From: Tetrastigma voinierianum
Taxonomy: Eukaryota > Streptophyta > Magnoliopsida > Vitales > Vitaceae
Reading direction: 5' to 3'
NCBI GenBank assembly: GCA_016808115.1
Contig: JAEQBH010005293.1
Coordinates: 62,001 to 126,000 of the forward strand
Length of the DNA: 64,000 nt
The translations under genes were made by a program, and so were the position numbers. The notes beneath the pieces were generated by a model. That model had not been told where the DNA came from. It saw only the letters and a list, made by a program, of their open reading frames with translations, and did no database searches. Positions 22,386 through 34,792 of this stretch are shown in pieces; the first letter of the stretch is position 1, and every line of letters begins with the position of its first letter.

Positions 22386-24310
22386 AAACCTAACCAGGTC
22401 GTTTATTTGTCGACATGAATTCGGTGGATGTGGATTTTGGCAGTACTTTAGAAAATCGGGCAAAGTCTCCTTTGTACGGGAGCTCTACCCAAAAACAGTA
22501 CCTGCATATACCTGTCCCAAACAGTCCAATATATACAATATATCAATATAGCCCTTGGGCCTAAGCAGTACTCAATGTACATGCCAGCTGTGAAATATTA
22601 TACCCAATAGTTGGGGATTAATATTTTTAATATTTAAACATTTATATCTTAGCTTAAGGTTCTATGCTGTCATCCAAAGCATGACATTAAAGACTCAGCC
22701 TCTGCGGACGACGAAGGTCCGCTGTTGCTGAATAGGGATTACGGGCGGGGTGATAAACGGTGGAGTATTGTGGAATTCACGCTGATGGGTGCGATGCAAT
22801 TGACACATTGACAATGCGTGATCTAGCAGTCATCTCACATGACTAATACAGGATCTGGGTCCTCCATAGACTCTCTCTCACACTTTCGCCTAAGCCTCGT
22901 ATGAAATTATTTTATTAATTAGGCGACCCTCCCAGATGAATATATATCAATTGGGCAGCTCGACGGTGTTTATATTAATTCTGTTTAATGATTTTCCCTC
23001 GATGAATATATATCAAGCGGGCGCTCGACGGTTGATATATTATTTAGTTTAATCTACCCTCAGATGTGAATATATATCAAGCGGGCCGCTCAGTGATTGA
23101 TATATATTATTTAGTTGAACTACCCTCCGATAATTAACATTTTTAGATAATACCCTCCGAACCTTGTTTCTCTAGACCCATCTCATGCACTAACCCTATA
23201 CTCTAGGATGTTCCGATTGCATATGAATATATAACATACTAGTTCGATTGGTCATCATGCAAATATATAACCACGAATATATTCACATAAATAAAATCAC
23301 ACAATCATGTTTATGCAATTATACATTTCATCACATCAGGATAACCGTTGAACAATGATCAACAAACAATTGTTTGTCTCATAGTCGCATATTCACAAAT
23401 ATATTTGTGACTCTAATGAATAGTGTAAACCCTAGTTTACTATTCGAAAAATCTCAGCTACCAGTTCATAGTGAATCCATGATCTGACCATTCCGATGAT
23501 ATGCAGTCACCAATTAATACATAAATCGACACATAATCAACGAGCAGCTTACCACAGTGGGACTGTCGACTCTCAGTTTCTCAAAAATTTCAATAATTGA
23601 TTATGTTTTGGGACCGATCCAACGGCCCCTCACGGCCTCATTCAACCGAAACATTAGTAAAACATTTAAATGGAGTAAAGCCAAGTAGAGGGAGAAAATC
23701 CTACCTCGAGTTTGAAGAAACTCCGTCGGAAGTCCATAGCATGCTTGCCAACGTAGAACCTTTCCTTCTGCATGCGGGCCGCCGGCGGTCGGATCTTCCC
23801 GTTATTCACAGAGAGAAGCACTCTGCTCTCTAAAAGCTCTCAAACCCCAGCTCCTTGCATCAAAAATGGAATTCCGTTTTGCCTTGGTTCATTTAAGAAG
23901 ACAAGTCACTATTTGCTAATTTGGCTTTTAGTGACTTAAAAATCCAAATTCTATAATGCCTATTATGTCCTCTTTTGCAGATTTGATATTGACAATCGTC
24001 GTTCGTCCATTTCGTATTTCTCTACTCCTTTACCACTTATGGTACATAATTTTATGCTATATTAGCTTTCATCGCATCGAAAATCGTTTCACGACCTTTC
24101 GGCTTCGATGCCCCTCGAAAAAACGATGCCCGATCAATTGTCTCGGAAAATTACGAGAATTTTACGTCTTACTAGCATTGAGGCAGCGTTCTAACAGATG
24201 ATCAGTTTCATCATCCAAGATCTAGAATTAAGTGGTTTTGACGAAATTACAATTTGTAATTGAAATTACGATTTTGCCTTATTTGAGTGGGTACCTTTAA
24301 GGGTCTTACA
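22386..24310 (-). mobile_element. LTR 3 of the family 1 chain
   Basis: About 1.9 kb, ending at GGGTCTTACA (24310). The U5 edge near 22386 is decayed: the expected TGACGCCCC is not visible, and alignment becomes clear only at about 22430 (AGAAAATCGGGC). It is the 3' LTR for interior C and sits where a 5' LTR for B should be, but without a primer site beside it. The minisatellite is at 22920-23165. Confidence 0.85.
22920..23165 (-). repeat. LTR-internal minisatellite (LTR 3)
   Basis: About three to four units with GATGAATATATATCAA, GCGGGC(C)GCTC and TTGATATATTATTTAGTT recurring at about 70-base spacing. It is larger than in LTRs 1 and 2. Confidence 0.85.
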
Positions 24311-24459
24311 TTCTCCCTCCTTAAAAGGAATTTAGGTCGAAATTCAGGACGATCTAATCACTCACATGCATATGCAACTCGCACTCTACCATGCGTAATA
24401 GCGGTCATTTAAATTTTAAGCGACTAAATTAAATTACCTTCATCCTAAACAAGAAGAGA

Positions 24460-25140
24460 TAGGTGGCCCGCTAGCGTGTCTCGGCTCCCGTTGACTCCTC
24501 CACTCCACGGTGCCGCCACTTAGCACTCTCACTAGCCTCACGGGTCTTAACGTCTAAGACCCCGTCCACGTATCAACAATGCACTAGCGGTCCTGGAAAG
24601 GTCCCATCAGTGTTAACCTCAATCTGTCCCCAATCCACCATATGGGCCCCGGATGCGGGTATATATCGAAGCATGGAGGCGTGGCGCTGGTGGACACGAC
24701 ATCTGGCGATGGCAGCTAAGCAGATGCTGCCGGTGCTATCCTCTGAGCTATCTCGAAAGGCCAGTCGACCTGGGCGATGGCTCCCGCACGGGCACGATCC
24801 TTTCTGCTAGGCATCTGCTATTCAAGAAAAATGAAAGTGAACCACTAACCTGAACTCTAGAGTTGGCGTCTCATTAACATGGCTCTCTGCCGGCTACAGT
24901 GGTGAAGGCGGTATCGTATCAACTCACCTTCTCGATGGTGTCTCTGTCGGTCGGGACCGGTGGGCTGCCACGCCTGGTCCAACAAAACGGTGATCTACAT
25001 GGCCTCCCATACAATGCCTCCATATGTGCCATCGTATACTCGCTAATAGCTATTATTGATAAGCGTGAACCACTGGAGACATTGTATCTACGCCCATGAC
25101 CCGGACACATGCTCCCGGTGTCCTCCCAGCTGCCGATGTA
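24460..25140 (-). pseudogene. Interior C: integrase C-terminal region
   Basis: The minus-strand frame 25110-24919 contains MEALYGRPCRSPFCWTRRG and a DRDTIEKVS segment, matching the end of the integrase core. 24460-24640 aligns with the chromodomain-like tail of interior A (10590-10690). The pieces are separated by frameshifts. Confidence 0.8.
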
Positions 25141-26260
25141 TAATCAGGTACAACCTGCATTATCCTGCAACCCTGCAAGCTGTGTAGCTGACCTCTCAAG
25201 GTCCACGATCAGCGATAGTCCTATGGACCGTCCAGCCTAGTCATGTCATGAATGACATCCTTATACCCGAGCTCTTACCCGGCTGAGCGACACTCAATCT
25301 GAAATTTCTAAAGGTATCGAGCCATCGAGTCACTCGACTCTATCACTCGACTCGGTCTGGCATTGATAATCTAACGAGTGTGTTTTCATCTCGAGGTAAC
25401 ATAGCGCGGCTTACACTTAGGCACATTACATTTCCTGATTCAATATGAGTCTTCTTTGGACGTGGTCTAAAGACAACTTGAACCACACTCACAAGAGTGG
25501 TGAATGACCATCTTGTGCACCCCTGCGGAGCTCGATGTGATGTTCTGGGTGCGGCGAGGCATAATAATGCCACCTTGTGACACCTGCAGGGTCCACCATG
25601 AGCAGAATCTGTGAGATCTCCCACTCATAATCCCGACCTGTCGGGTCGACTCTCATACATCCCAGGGGAAGAACATCTATACTGGCTTCTACCAAGGCCT
25701 TAACCTCCTAGCCCAAATCCAATGTCGTGTCGGATATGACCCCAGCACGGCTAAGGTCTCAATTGCGACAACCCGATGGTTGTCAGCTCATCCACATGTC
25801 CAGCGACATCTACAACCAATAGGTCTATCTCCTAAGGACCTGCGCTTACGATTTGCGCAACTCGATCTTGTCACGACTTCGACCACATTGTGGCCCTACG
25901 GCTGTCTGTGTTCTTGGAAGTGCTTGTGCACCCGTGGCGAAACTAGTTCCTCTGACCCGTACTAGGGTGTGGAGGAATGAAGCGTACTCTCTCATGTTCT
26001 CACATTCTTGGGGCCCCAGTTGTCCAAAGTCTTGGGATCCCTGTCTGCAGGAATCCCATTGCTGTGCACAAATCAGCCCCAGTCACGAAACTAGTGTGAC
26101 GAAGTCTTCGCACTCTTCCCGAACTGGGAGAAGCTGATCCTCCCTCTTGCTACCAACACCCGTGTCCGGGTGTCCAAGTATCCTCGATTTCTCTCTATGG
26201 TCAAGGTCGTCTGACCATGTGGTCCGTATCCCGAAGTAGAAATCACATAATCACGCCCTA
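25141..26260 (-). other. Interior C: unassigned pol-region block X
   Basis: This is homologous to 11291-12470 in interior A. Near 25375-25510 it shares GTGTGTTTTCATCT, GGCTTACACTT and AAGAGTGGTGAATGAC with A. A minus-strand frame (25695-25489) reads EASIDVLPLGCMRVDPTGRD, which I do not recognise. The reading KCNVPKCKPRYV near 25410 could be a decayed zinc knuckle; this is speculative. Confidence 0.45.
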
Positions 26261-27010
26261 GAATGGACAACTTGTTGACTCTCTAATCTCTGTGATACCA
26301 GCCAACGAAACTACATTGTCTCGAAGATTGACATTCGGTCTCTCCCAACGCATCACTTGCCTCAACTATAAGGTTGGCCTGGCCTCGGTGACACCACGTG
26401 TCCCAGAATCTCCCCTCAGTAGCTAAAGCTTCGCACTTCTTGAACTTAGCATTACAAGCTGATGGTCTCTTAATGCTTGTTACCTGATCCTCAAGAGTGA
26501 TACTGTGTACTCTTCTTTGGGAATTAGATCAAATGTCATCCACGAAGACTACGATAAGTGATCTAGATAAGGTTGGAACACCGTACATGAGGTCCAAGAT
26601 GTGTGAAGCATTCATCAATCGAAATAATCAAACTCCAAAGTGCCTCTTGCATCTAGCGTCTTAGGGATATCTGTCTCCCTAACCCTCAGTTGATGATAAC
26701 CGGTGCGAAGGTCTATCTTGAAGTAGACTCGTGCTCCTCTCAACTGGTCAAATAACTCATCAATCCTCGGTGTAGGTGCCAGGTGCACGGATCATAACCA
26801 CCGTTTCAGCGCACGTAGTCGATGCACGGTCGAAGAGTCTTGTCCTTATTACCATAGCGAGGCAGGAGCTCCCATGGTGCCGGTTCCTCAAACCCTTGTC
26901 CAGTAGCTCCTGCCAAATTTGGACTCGAAGTTCTACAACTCAGCTGGAGTGCCGTCTGCAGTCATAGAGATGGGTAAAGTACTGAGGGTGTAACTTCGAT
27001 ACCAAAGTCT
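26261..27010 (-). pseudogene. Interior C: reverse transcriptase and connection domain
   Basis: The stretch aligns at the nucleotide level with 12590-13290 of interior A and 20330-20960 of interior B. It includes the region encoding the catalytic palm (around 26530-26580) and the fingers (26700-26900). Multiple indels prevent any continuous translation, so the motif is inferred by alignment. Confidence 0.65.
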
Positions 27011-27830
27011 ACCCTACGGGAGGTAGTCCGGGTAGCTCATGCGGAAAAACATCCACATACTGCGCCTTTACTCGAGGTAGATCTGGTCACCGGTCTCACC
27101 TCGTCCTCCCAGGTGGAGCTCGCTAGCCAACAGCCAGCTAATCAGTGACACTTGGACTTGTATGCGTGCAGGCGAAAATGTCATGCTTTCCTCCTGAGAA
27201 ATACCATACAAAGTGCCGTCCTGGCGTATGGCGGGAGGTAACCCTCCCTACGCTCACAATCAATAACGATCCTGGCAAAAATTTATCATTTGATCCATCC
27301 CCGAGGATGACATGAACTCTGACATGTCCATAATCCTCGAGTCCCACTGTGAGTGGGGTCCCAAGGATCTCGGCTGTAACCTGCGTATATCATCCTATTC
27401 TGCGCCCTAATCCTAGGGAACTCACATACAAAGGCTCTCTAAGGATCTCAAAGAGGTCTTGCCACATTTCCACCATATTTGGGCCTCATTCTCTAGCTAG
27501 AACGCAGCTAGTCTAATCTTGGTCGTGTCAGAGGTAATCTCAGTAGCCCTCTCAGCTTACTTTCTATCGTCTGCATGAACCAATGGTCTACCACCGTCGG
27601 ATCTCTTTCCCCTGTGAATGTTCGGAGGATGATGCGTCACAAACCTGCAGGTTACTAGGATCTCCACACGTCTGCTTATATACCAGCCCGTGCGATAACA
27701 TTATTTGTAGCCTACGACCTCGGCAAAGTGCTAATCGAGCAACGGTGGTGTTTGACCAATACCAGTGGGCGCTCTGCGTCCTCGTCCTCGACTAGCCATC
27801 TATCTGGATTCAATGGCAACAAAGAGTCGA
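27011..27830 (-). pseudogene. Interior C: protease and gag remnants
   Basis: 27130-27360 aligns with the protease part of interior A, and 27430-27830 aligns with its gag start. The nucleotide string TTTCCACCATATTTGGGCC is shared with 13766-13784. Translation is broken almost everywhere. Confidence 0.6.
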
Positions 27831-28414
27831 CACTTGTTTCACTTCAGTCTAGCAATGTCACGGTCTGCTGATTACTAATAGACTTGACAACCATGAACTG
27901 ACCCGTTCATTTCCTAAGTGGTGCTAAATTCCAGCCACTCAATTTATTTATTCCAATGAGTTACGAGTTCTCTTGTTCATTCCCGATTGTCAAATCCCAC
28001 CAGGTCATAGTCCATAACCTTAGAATTCACCCTTTTTTTCCTATACGCATCACACCATGCAAATAACTTCCTACGCAACTACCGCGCAATCACGATTTCA
28101 ATTGGTAGTTAAATCCAATACAGTATCTCTAAGGCATAAGAACAACCCCGAGACACTAATCATACAAATAACTCAGTGTATACGCAATAAATTTTGCATC
28201 AAAAATATCGTTTTCAGCAGGCACCTTTTAAATTTACATTTTTGAAAATTTTATTTTTGAAAAATTTTTATTTTCTAATTTTCGTCTATTTTTATTTCTT
28301 GTTATTTTTCAAAAAAATATTATTTTTTTTTTCGAAATTTACTATTCACAGTTTGACCGGTCAATAATTACTATTCATCAATTACTGTTCATAGATTACT
28401 ATTCACTTATTACT

Positions 28415-28950
28415 GTTGGTCACAATACAAAAATTGTATTGCAACACATTTCCAACAGCCCCTTGTTGTCTTGCAATACAATTTCCTTTCTAGCCCCTTG
28501 AGTCCTGTCTGATTCTAATACTTTGCACTCTCTTGCAATACACTTTGTTGTGTTCTTGATACAATCTAGCCAACGCACTCTCTTGCAATACACTTTGAAC
28601 CTAGCAACCTAAGGTTGCAATACAATTTCCAGCTTGCACAGCGTCCTCACTGTACAATATAACACTGGCTGTCCTGATTTTTGTATTGCAACTCGATAGA
28701 CTGTTCCTGTAATGATACAATCTCTTGGCTAACTTGACCTCTTGCAATACAACTACTCATATTTTAATACCAATTTTCACGCAGCCCATTCCTTCTCACA
28801 CTGGCCACAATATAGTGTATTACAATACACTTTCCAACCCTCAAGCCTTCCTCTGTGCAATACAAAAATGGTATTGCAATACAAAAATTTTTTTTCACTA
28901 CAATTTTTTTCCTGCCCTCTCTATTGCAATACCATTGTAAGGCTTACAAT
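28415..28950. repeat. GCAATACAA dispersed motif cluster
   Basis: About ten occurrences of GCAATACAA or GCAATACAC, plus inverse copies (TTGTATTGC), are spread over about 530 bases with no fixed period. The leader of interior A has a shorter version at 15060-15240. Confidence 0.8.
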
Positions 28951-29841
28951 ATAAATTCACACTGAAGAACAAGCAAAGAGCTCCAAAAATGTTTCGTGAC
29001 TACAAAAATTTATTTATTTAATTTTTCATTATTCATTTTCTTATTTCAAAGAATCGAAAAATTTAAAAAATATTTATACATTTTTTTTTTTTCATTTTCT
29101 GTGATTACACAAATAAATTCCTTAAAATTCTATTTTCTTCTTACTCTTTTCATTTTTTCAAATTACAGCAAGACTCCTTAGAAAATTATTTTCCTTCATT
29201 CTACAACCAAATAAATTTATAAAATTTATTTTCTTTTTCCAGCTTTTCACTCGAAAATTTTCTCCACTCAAATAAATTTATAAAATTTATTTTCTTCATT
29301 TTCTTCAATTTTACCACTGGGGAAATCTTAGAAAATTATTTTCTTCAATTCTCATCAACAAATTTAGTAAAATTCTATTTTCCCTGGCTTTAAAATTTCT
29401 TCTCATTTTCTAACAATCCAAATAAATTTAGTAAAATTTATTTTATTTAATTCTCTTCAGTTTTACACTGTACAACTCAAAATATTTTTCTAAAATATTT
29501 CCTTAACTCATCTATGTACTAATCACCACACACACAACATTATAACACTTTACAAACCATGTTATACACAACTGCCACACCAACACCAAATAATCTACAA
29601 ATCACACAAAACACATCAACACACGTGTACCTTTTGTCCTAGTTTTTGTCCTGATTTTCCTAGGTAATCCTGTATACCTAATCTCTAACATCGCAACCAC
29701 ACCTAGTGGTGATGTTCTCCATACCGATCACGCCTAAGCCCAAGCCTCAATCTCAGGCTCCATATACCTAAGCTATCTACATCAAACCACCCAAGTGGTG
29801 ATGGATACCCAACCCAGCCCCTAGGTATCTCGTATACCTAA

Positions 29842-29854
29842 GCTCCTGATACTG
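29842..29854 (-). promoter_or_regulatory. Primer-binding site of interior C (iMet tRNA type)
   Basis: On the minus strand, three bases inside the LTR 4 end (...GGGCGTCA), the sequence CAGTATCAGGAGCTTAGG is close to TGGTATCAGAGC, the initiator-methionine tRNA primer site of plant gypsy elements. One extra G and one substitution are present. Confidence 0.8.
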
Positions 29855-29857
29855 TCG

Positions 29858-31906
29858 TGACGCCCTAAACCCGGGGTCCGCTGACTAATTCATTAACTCA
29901 TGGAATTTCCAGTGATGTCGGGTTACCCGACGCCACTTTAGAAAATCTGGGCACTTGAGTGGGGAGCTCTACCTAAAATAAGACTGTGATATACTGTCCC
30001 AAATACCCAATATATACAATATATATCCAATATGTACCACTGGGGTCTACAAATAAAGACTAAATGTACATGCCAACTATGAAACCAACTATATACCCAA
30101 TAGTTACAAGAGTTAATATTTTTACTCTTAAACAATACATATATTAAACATAAAGAGTTCTAATACATGTACAATCATCAAAGCCACACCCGACTTTCTT
30201 CAAGACTCAACCTCTGACGAGCCATTCCTCGCACGCCTCCCGCATTCCTCAGAAATAGCTGGGGGTCCTATGACGGTGAGCTAGCTCAAGAGAATCGCCC
30301 TAAGGGGCTACCTACCACCTATGCAAAGGCAATGTCCTAAATTAAACACACATTCAAGCAAATGCATGATCCTACTTGAATGTCTACATGACTAACTCGT
30401 GATCTCGAGTCCTCATCGACCCTCACACTCGCCTGGGCCTCGATGAGAATTCATTATTTTATTAGTGGGCAACCTTCGATGAATATATATCAATTGGGCA
30501 TCCGGAATACTGATATATATTAATTGTTTGTGGGATCTACCTTCGATGAATGCTATCATATATCAACTGGCCATCTGCTGGTTGATATATTATTTAGTTT
30601 GTGACTACTCTCCATGAATATATATATCAACTCAATGCGCCCAGACGTTGATATATTATTTAGTTTGACTACCCTCCGAGCACTAACATTTTAGACTACT
30701 CCTCCAACCTTGTTTCTCTAGGACCTTAACTTGCGTGCACTAACCCCTATACTCCTAGGGATGTTCCAAAGGCATATGGAATGCAAGGCGTTTCGGGCCC
30801 AATTCATTTAATCACATGCAAATATATAAATCACGAATATATTCACATAAATAAAATCACACAATCATGTTATGCAATTATACATTTCATCACATCAAAA
30901 TTAGCTCACTTGGCTATCGATCAAACACGAGCAATTTAATTTAAATCACTCGCATCAAACGCATAGCCTTCTTGTCAAAATATATTTTGAGAACACTATC
31001 CTAAATAGTGAAACCTCAAGCATCATTCCCGGCATAATCACAGAAACACCGGTTCACTTAGTGAATCAACCACGGCCATCTCCCGCCCAATGCATACCAA
31101 TCACCAATTAATACATAAATCAACACATAATCAACTCCAAACAGCTCCTAATGGACTATACGTAACTACTCCAAAGTTTCTAAAATTTCCAATAATTTTG
31201 GCCCCATGTTTCGACTGATCCAACGTGCCCTCACGGCCTATCTAACCGAAACATTAGTAAACATTTAAATGGAGTAAAACCATGGCGAGGAGAAATCCCA
31301 CCAAGGAGTTTGAAGAAACTCCCGATCCCGAGTCCACGCGCAGCCCGCCCCGCGTGAGAACCTTTCCTTCTCATCAAGACCGACGGCCTGATCTTCCGTT
31401 ATTTAGAGAGAAGCACTCTCTCTAAAAGCTCTCAAACCCAAAGCCCACCGCATCAAAAATGGAATCTCACGTTTTTTGCCTTGGTTCATTTAAGAAGACA
31501 AGTCACTATTTGCACTCATTTTAGTGACTTAAAATCAAATTCTATAATGCCTATTATGTCCCTCTTTTACCAGATTTGTTATTCGGCACTACGTCGGTCG
31601 TCCATTTTCATTATTTCTCTACTCATACCACTTATGGTACATTAGTGCATGCTATATTTGACTTTCATCGCATCAAAATCGCTTTACTAAGACTTAAACG
31701 CATGCCTCGAAAAACGTGTCACCTACAATTAACTAACATTTCTAAATTTTACGTGCTAACTAGATTTCGCGAGATCTATTCTAATGTGAAACTGGCTTAT
31801 CATCCGAGATCTAGATAATTAATTACGGATTTTTAAATCGAATTACAATTTTGTAATTGAAATTACGATTTTGCCCTTATTCAAGAAATTGAATTTCTGT
31901 CTTATA
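29858..31906 (-). mobile_element. LTR 4 of the family 1 chain
   Basis: About 2.05 kb. On the minus strand it ends in TTTAGGGCGTCA with the primer site beside it, and begins TATAAGACAG (decayed TGTAAGACCC). It is the 5' LTR of interior C and the right end of the chain. The five bases after it (TAATG) nearly match the five before LTR 1 (TACTG). It contains a minisatellite (30470-30690) and the conserved LTR block (about 30250-30320). Confidence 0.87.
30470..30690 (-). repeat. LTR-internal minisatellite (LTR 4)
   Basis: Three to four degenerate units with GATGAATATATATCAA, a GGGC or GGCC part and GATATATTATTTAGTT, matching the array of the other family 1 LTRs. Confidence 0.8.
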
Positions 31907-32668
31907 TAATGAAGCTAAAGATAATCCGAGAAAGTGTCCGAGGTGATCTCCATAGGCCCGGCGAATCCTCCTAACTGACGTGGACACGGTCGCCAACACC
32001 GGGTCCCCCCATTTAGTGAACGCCTGGGGATGGTGTGCCTTGAACCTCCGAGATTACTGAAGACCTCCCTTAATTCTTAGTCAGATTAGCCTGTGCAAGT
32101 ATAAATATAGGGCAAGACCCATGGCCTCTATGAAGGCCTCCTCACGGGGTCGTGCAATACGGTGGTCGATCATCACCCCGTGGACTCCACCTCACGCCCC
32201 TCTCATCCTCTACTTTCCATCTACATAAGTAAACAAATGTTTAGGAATAATTTTCATGTCCAACCATTAGCACACATGCCACCAACAATAAACATAATAT
32301 CCCGAACCATCCGTCTGCTTCCGAACTCCTAAGGCCACGCTTTCTCAACCCTAGTGTTCACATCATATACATCCTACCACGATACACGAAGTAATTTGCA
32401 CACACAATCACGTACATACAATCAAAGCATAAACTAGAAAACATAATGCCAGATCTAATCCCGTCCCGTGGACTTAGGTAACCTCTCACCTAGGATCTTG
32501 ATACCAAACTGAGGATCGAAGCATCAATTTCCGAGCACTAGGTGTAATTTAACCTAACACCAAGCTATACCAAGCTGGGATGCTCTTATACCTTATGACC
32601 ATGGCCTAAGCCCCAGTCCCTCAAGCCCTAGGTACTTACTCGGTACCTATGCTGCGATACAAATTGCA
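31907..32668 (-). pseudogene. Family 3 gypsy gag start and leader fragment
   Basis: The minus-strand reading contains RRFKAHHPQAFTKWGDPVLA, a good match to the start of plant gypsy gag. It is followed upstream by non-coding leader and a primer-site-like GCTGCGATACA (32651-32661) beside the LTR at 32669. The rest of this gag-pol is absent: the sequence stops at LTR 4 of the chain. This suggests either that the chain inserted in this gag with later loss of DNA, or that a deletion joined the two. Confidence 0.65.
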
Positions 32669-34792
32669 TGACACCCCAAGGCAGTGGGTCCCATTGACCA
32701 CGATCAAGCTGGCGGAAACTGTGTGTCTCCTTATCATGAGACCCATACTTAGTAAAATGACCAAATAGGGCCCATCATCCATACTCGTCCATACGAGTTT
32801 ACAAAGACTATACATTTTCTATAGATCTAAAGTTATTACATCACTCTTAATACAAAACATATATTAAAACTAGTTAGTTCAATATATACATAAAAGCAAG
32901 AATCAAGGCCCTGATCGGCCCGCTTCATAATCCCAGCCTCTAAGGAGCGTCGTCTACCTGTACCTTTCCTGTACCTGAAAGGGGGTCCCACGACGGGGTG
33001 AGCTAACGCCCAGTAGAGATAAATCTTACAAGGGCTATTTCCCACCTAGATGCACATGCAAATGATCATTTCACGATCAAACCAACAACCAATCCCGTGC
33101 ATACATGTTATCTATCCTTGGAAAAATCTACATGCATGTATGAGGCGACACTCTACATGCCCATGTACGGGTCCAACCGACCCACCACCCAATGCAATGC
33201 CAATGGAAATCAATGCTAGTCGATCCGGAGCTCCCATCTACAACCCGTAGTATATGTGATGTTATTTAATCGTTTCGTGTCTTTTAGAGGCGTGAGACTT
33301 TTAGGGTCTCACCGCGGAGTCCTCTTGCACCTCGATGTTTTTGGGCTTTCACCGGTGGATACGCTGTCTAACCAGGTTTTTAGGCTTTTCACCTGAGGGT
33401 GGTATCAATCCCCTACTTGCTACGCCCGACACATTTCATTTTCCATTTTTGTTTAACACTGTGGAACTCAATAGGACTTCGTCCCATTCCCAAGCCCATA
33501 CGATTCAACACCAAATGCAGTGCCAAATCAATACAATGAACACATTTTCATGTAATGTGGTGTTATCGCACACCAATGCAATGCAATGCAATTTGTGCCA
33601 CTGCACTATGTGTGTGCTATGAACACTCATGTCTAATGCACACAACATTTTATATATTTAACATACATGCAGTCATGTTAATATTCCACATATTCAAATC
33701 AATACATCACATAAGTATGCACTACATATTTTCTATCATTCGGTTCCTTCATGTAAACACATCATTCAAGCATGTATTAAAATAATTTCAACCATTACTT
33801 AGGCAAGTAATGCCATAATTCCTTATTCTTCGGCGAGACATAGTATAATCGGTCATACTGACTAATGCATATAATTATTTCCATCTTTATCACATAATTT
33901 CACATATTCAGCATGTCATTGAATTCATGGCAATAACACACATTAGCCATTCCTGACCATAAATTCGGCCATGCTTGGCCTAAGACATAATCTGGACTTA
34001 GTCCAAAAAGTCCAGTTTTTGTAAATACCACACAAGACATCAACCTGATTCCACACTGCTTTCGGGCCGTATGCAGTCTGAGCATTTCGATTACAAACCG
34101 GTTACGAGAAATAGAAGGTCAGGAAGCGAGCCAGGCTATTCCTCGACTATCGTGACCCGGTGATGTTGACCTATATTTTGGTGAGAACTTTATTTTATTA
34201 AATTCTATACTCGATGAGATTTTCGTAGAGTCCGAAGCCTTGCGAATCGGAGTTTGGGCCGAGAAAGTTATAACCGTTCAAAGTTGATGCGGCCGATTCA
34301 CAAGGGTGTGCGGAAATTTGGGCACACCCCCGTTTGCCATTATGCTCGGGATTTTGCCATCCCAGAACACAGTGTTGGGTCTCGGACAGTCCCGAAACCC
34401 CGTAAAACTGGTCTTTGACGATAACATAATCACAAACAAACCACACAACATCCAAATTCGCTCGGAAAACTGGAAGAAACCCGTAGGCCATTACACAGCC
34501 CCTAGGCATAAAATAACCAGAGTAGGAGGAAACCTACCTCACCTTGGCTGTAATTCAGGGTTCTTTCTTGAGTCAGGATTACGCTCCAGCATGCAACACT
34601 CCTTCCTCTTCCTCTTTCTTTCCTCTCTTCCTCCTTTCCTCTTCTCTTTTCTTCTTTTTCCTTTCTCCTTTCCTTTCCCTCCCTTCCTCCTTTCCTTTCC
34701 TCCCTTTCTCTTCTCCTTTCCTCCTCCTTCTCCTTCCCTCCCTTCCTCTTCTCCTTGCTGCTCCCACGGACTGATCTTGAGCTCTCTCTTGC
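32669..34792 (-). mobile_element. Family 3 5' LTR, inner part
   Basis: On the minus strand this LTR ends CTTGGGGTGTCA at 32669, with leader and primer site to its left. It is cut at 34792 by the nested solo LTR and resumes at 36936. It has the conserved LTR block at 32981-33049 and a pyrimidine-rich block at 34590-34760 (purine-rich on the element strand). 33050-33250 and 33560-33600 contain ATGCAATGC-type short repeats. Confidence 0.75.

Larger units (their letters stand above)
24311..29857 (-). mobile_element. Interior C of family 1 gypsy element
   Basis: Decayed interior between LTR 3 and LTR 4, minus strand. It has the same order as interior A including the unassigned block X, plus a full leader and a readable primer site. 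The polypurine tract lies at 24311-24326 (TTCTCCCTCCTTAAAA). No open frame exceeds a small fraction of gag-pol. Confidence 0.85.
27831..29857 (-). mobile_element. Interior C: 5' leader
   Basis: Non-coding leader. 27840-28230 matches 14110-14490 and, reversed, 5340-5757. 28420-28950 carries about ten copies of a GCAATACAA motif, often with the inverse TTGTATTGC nearby. 29000-29500 is AT-rich with repeated AAATAAATTTATAAAATTTATTTT-like runs. The CpG-rich block of leader A is absent. Confidence 0.75.
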
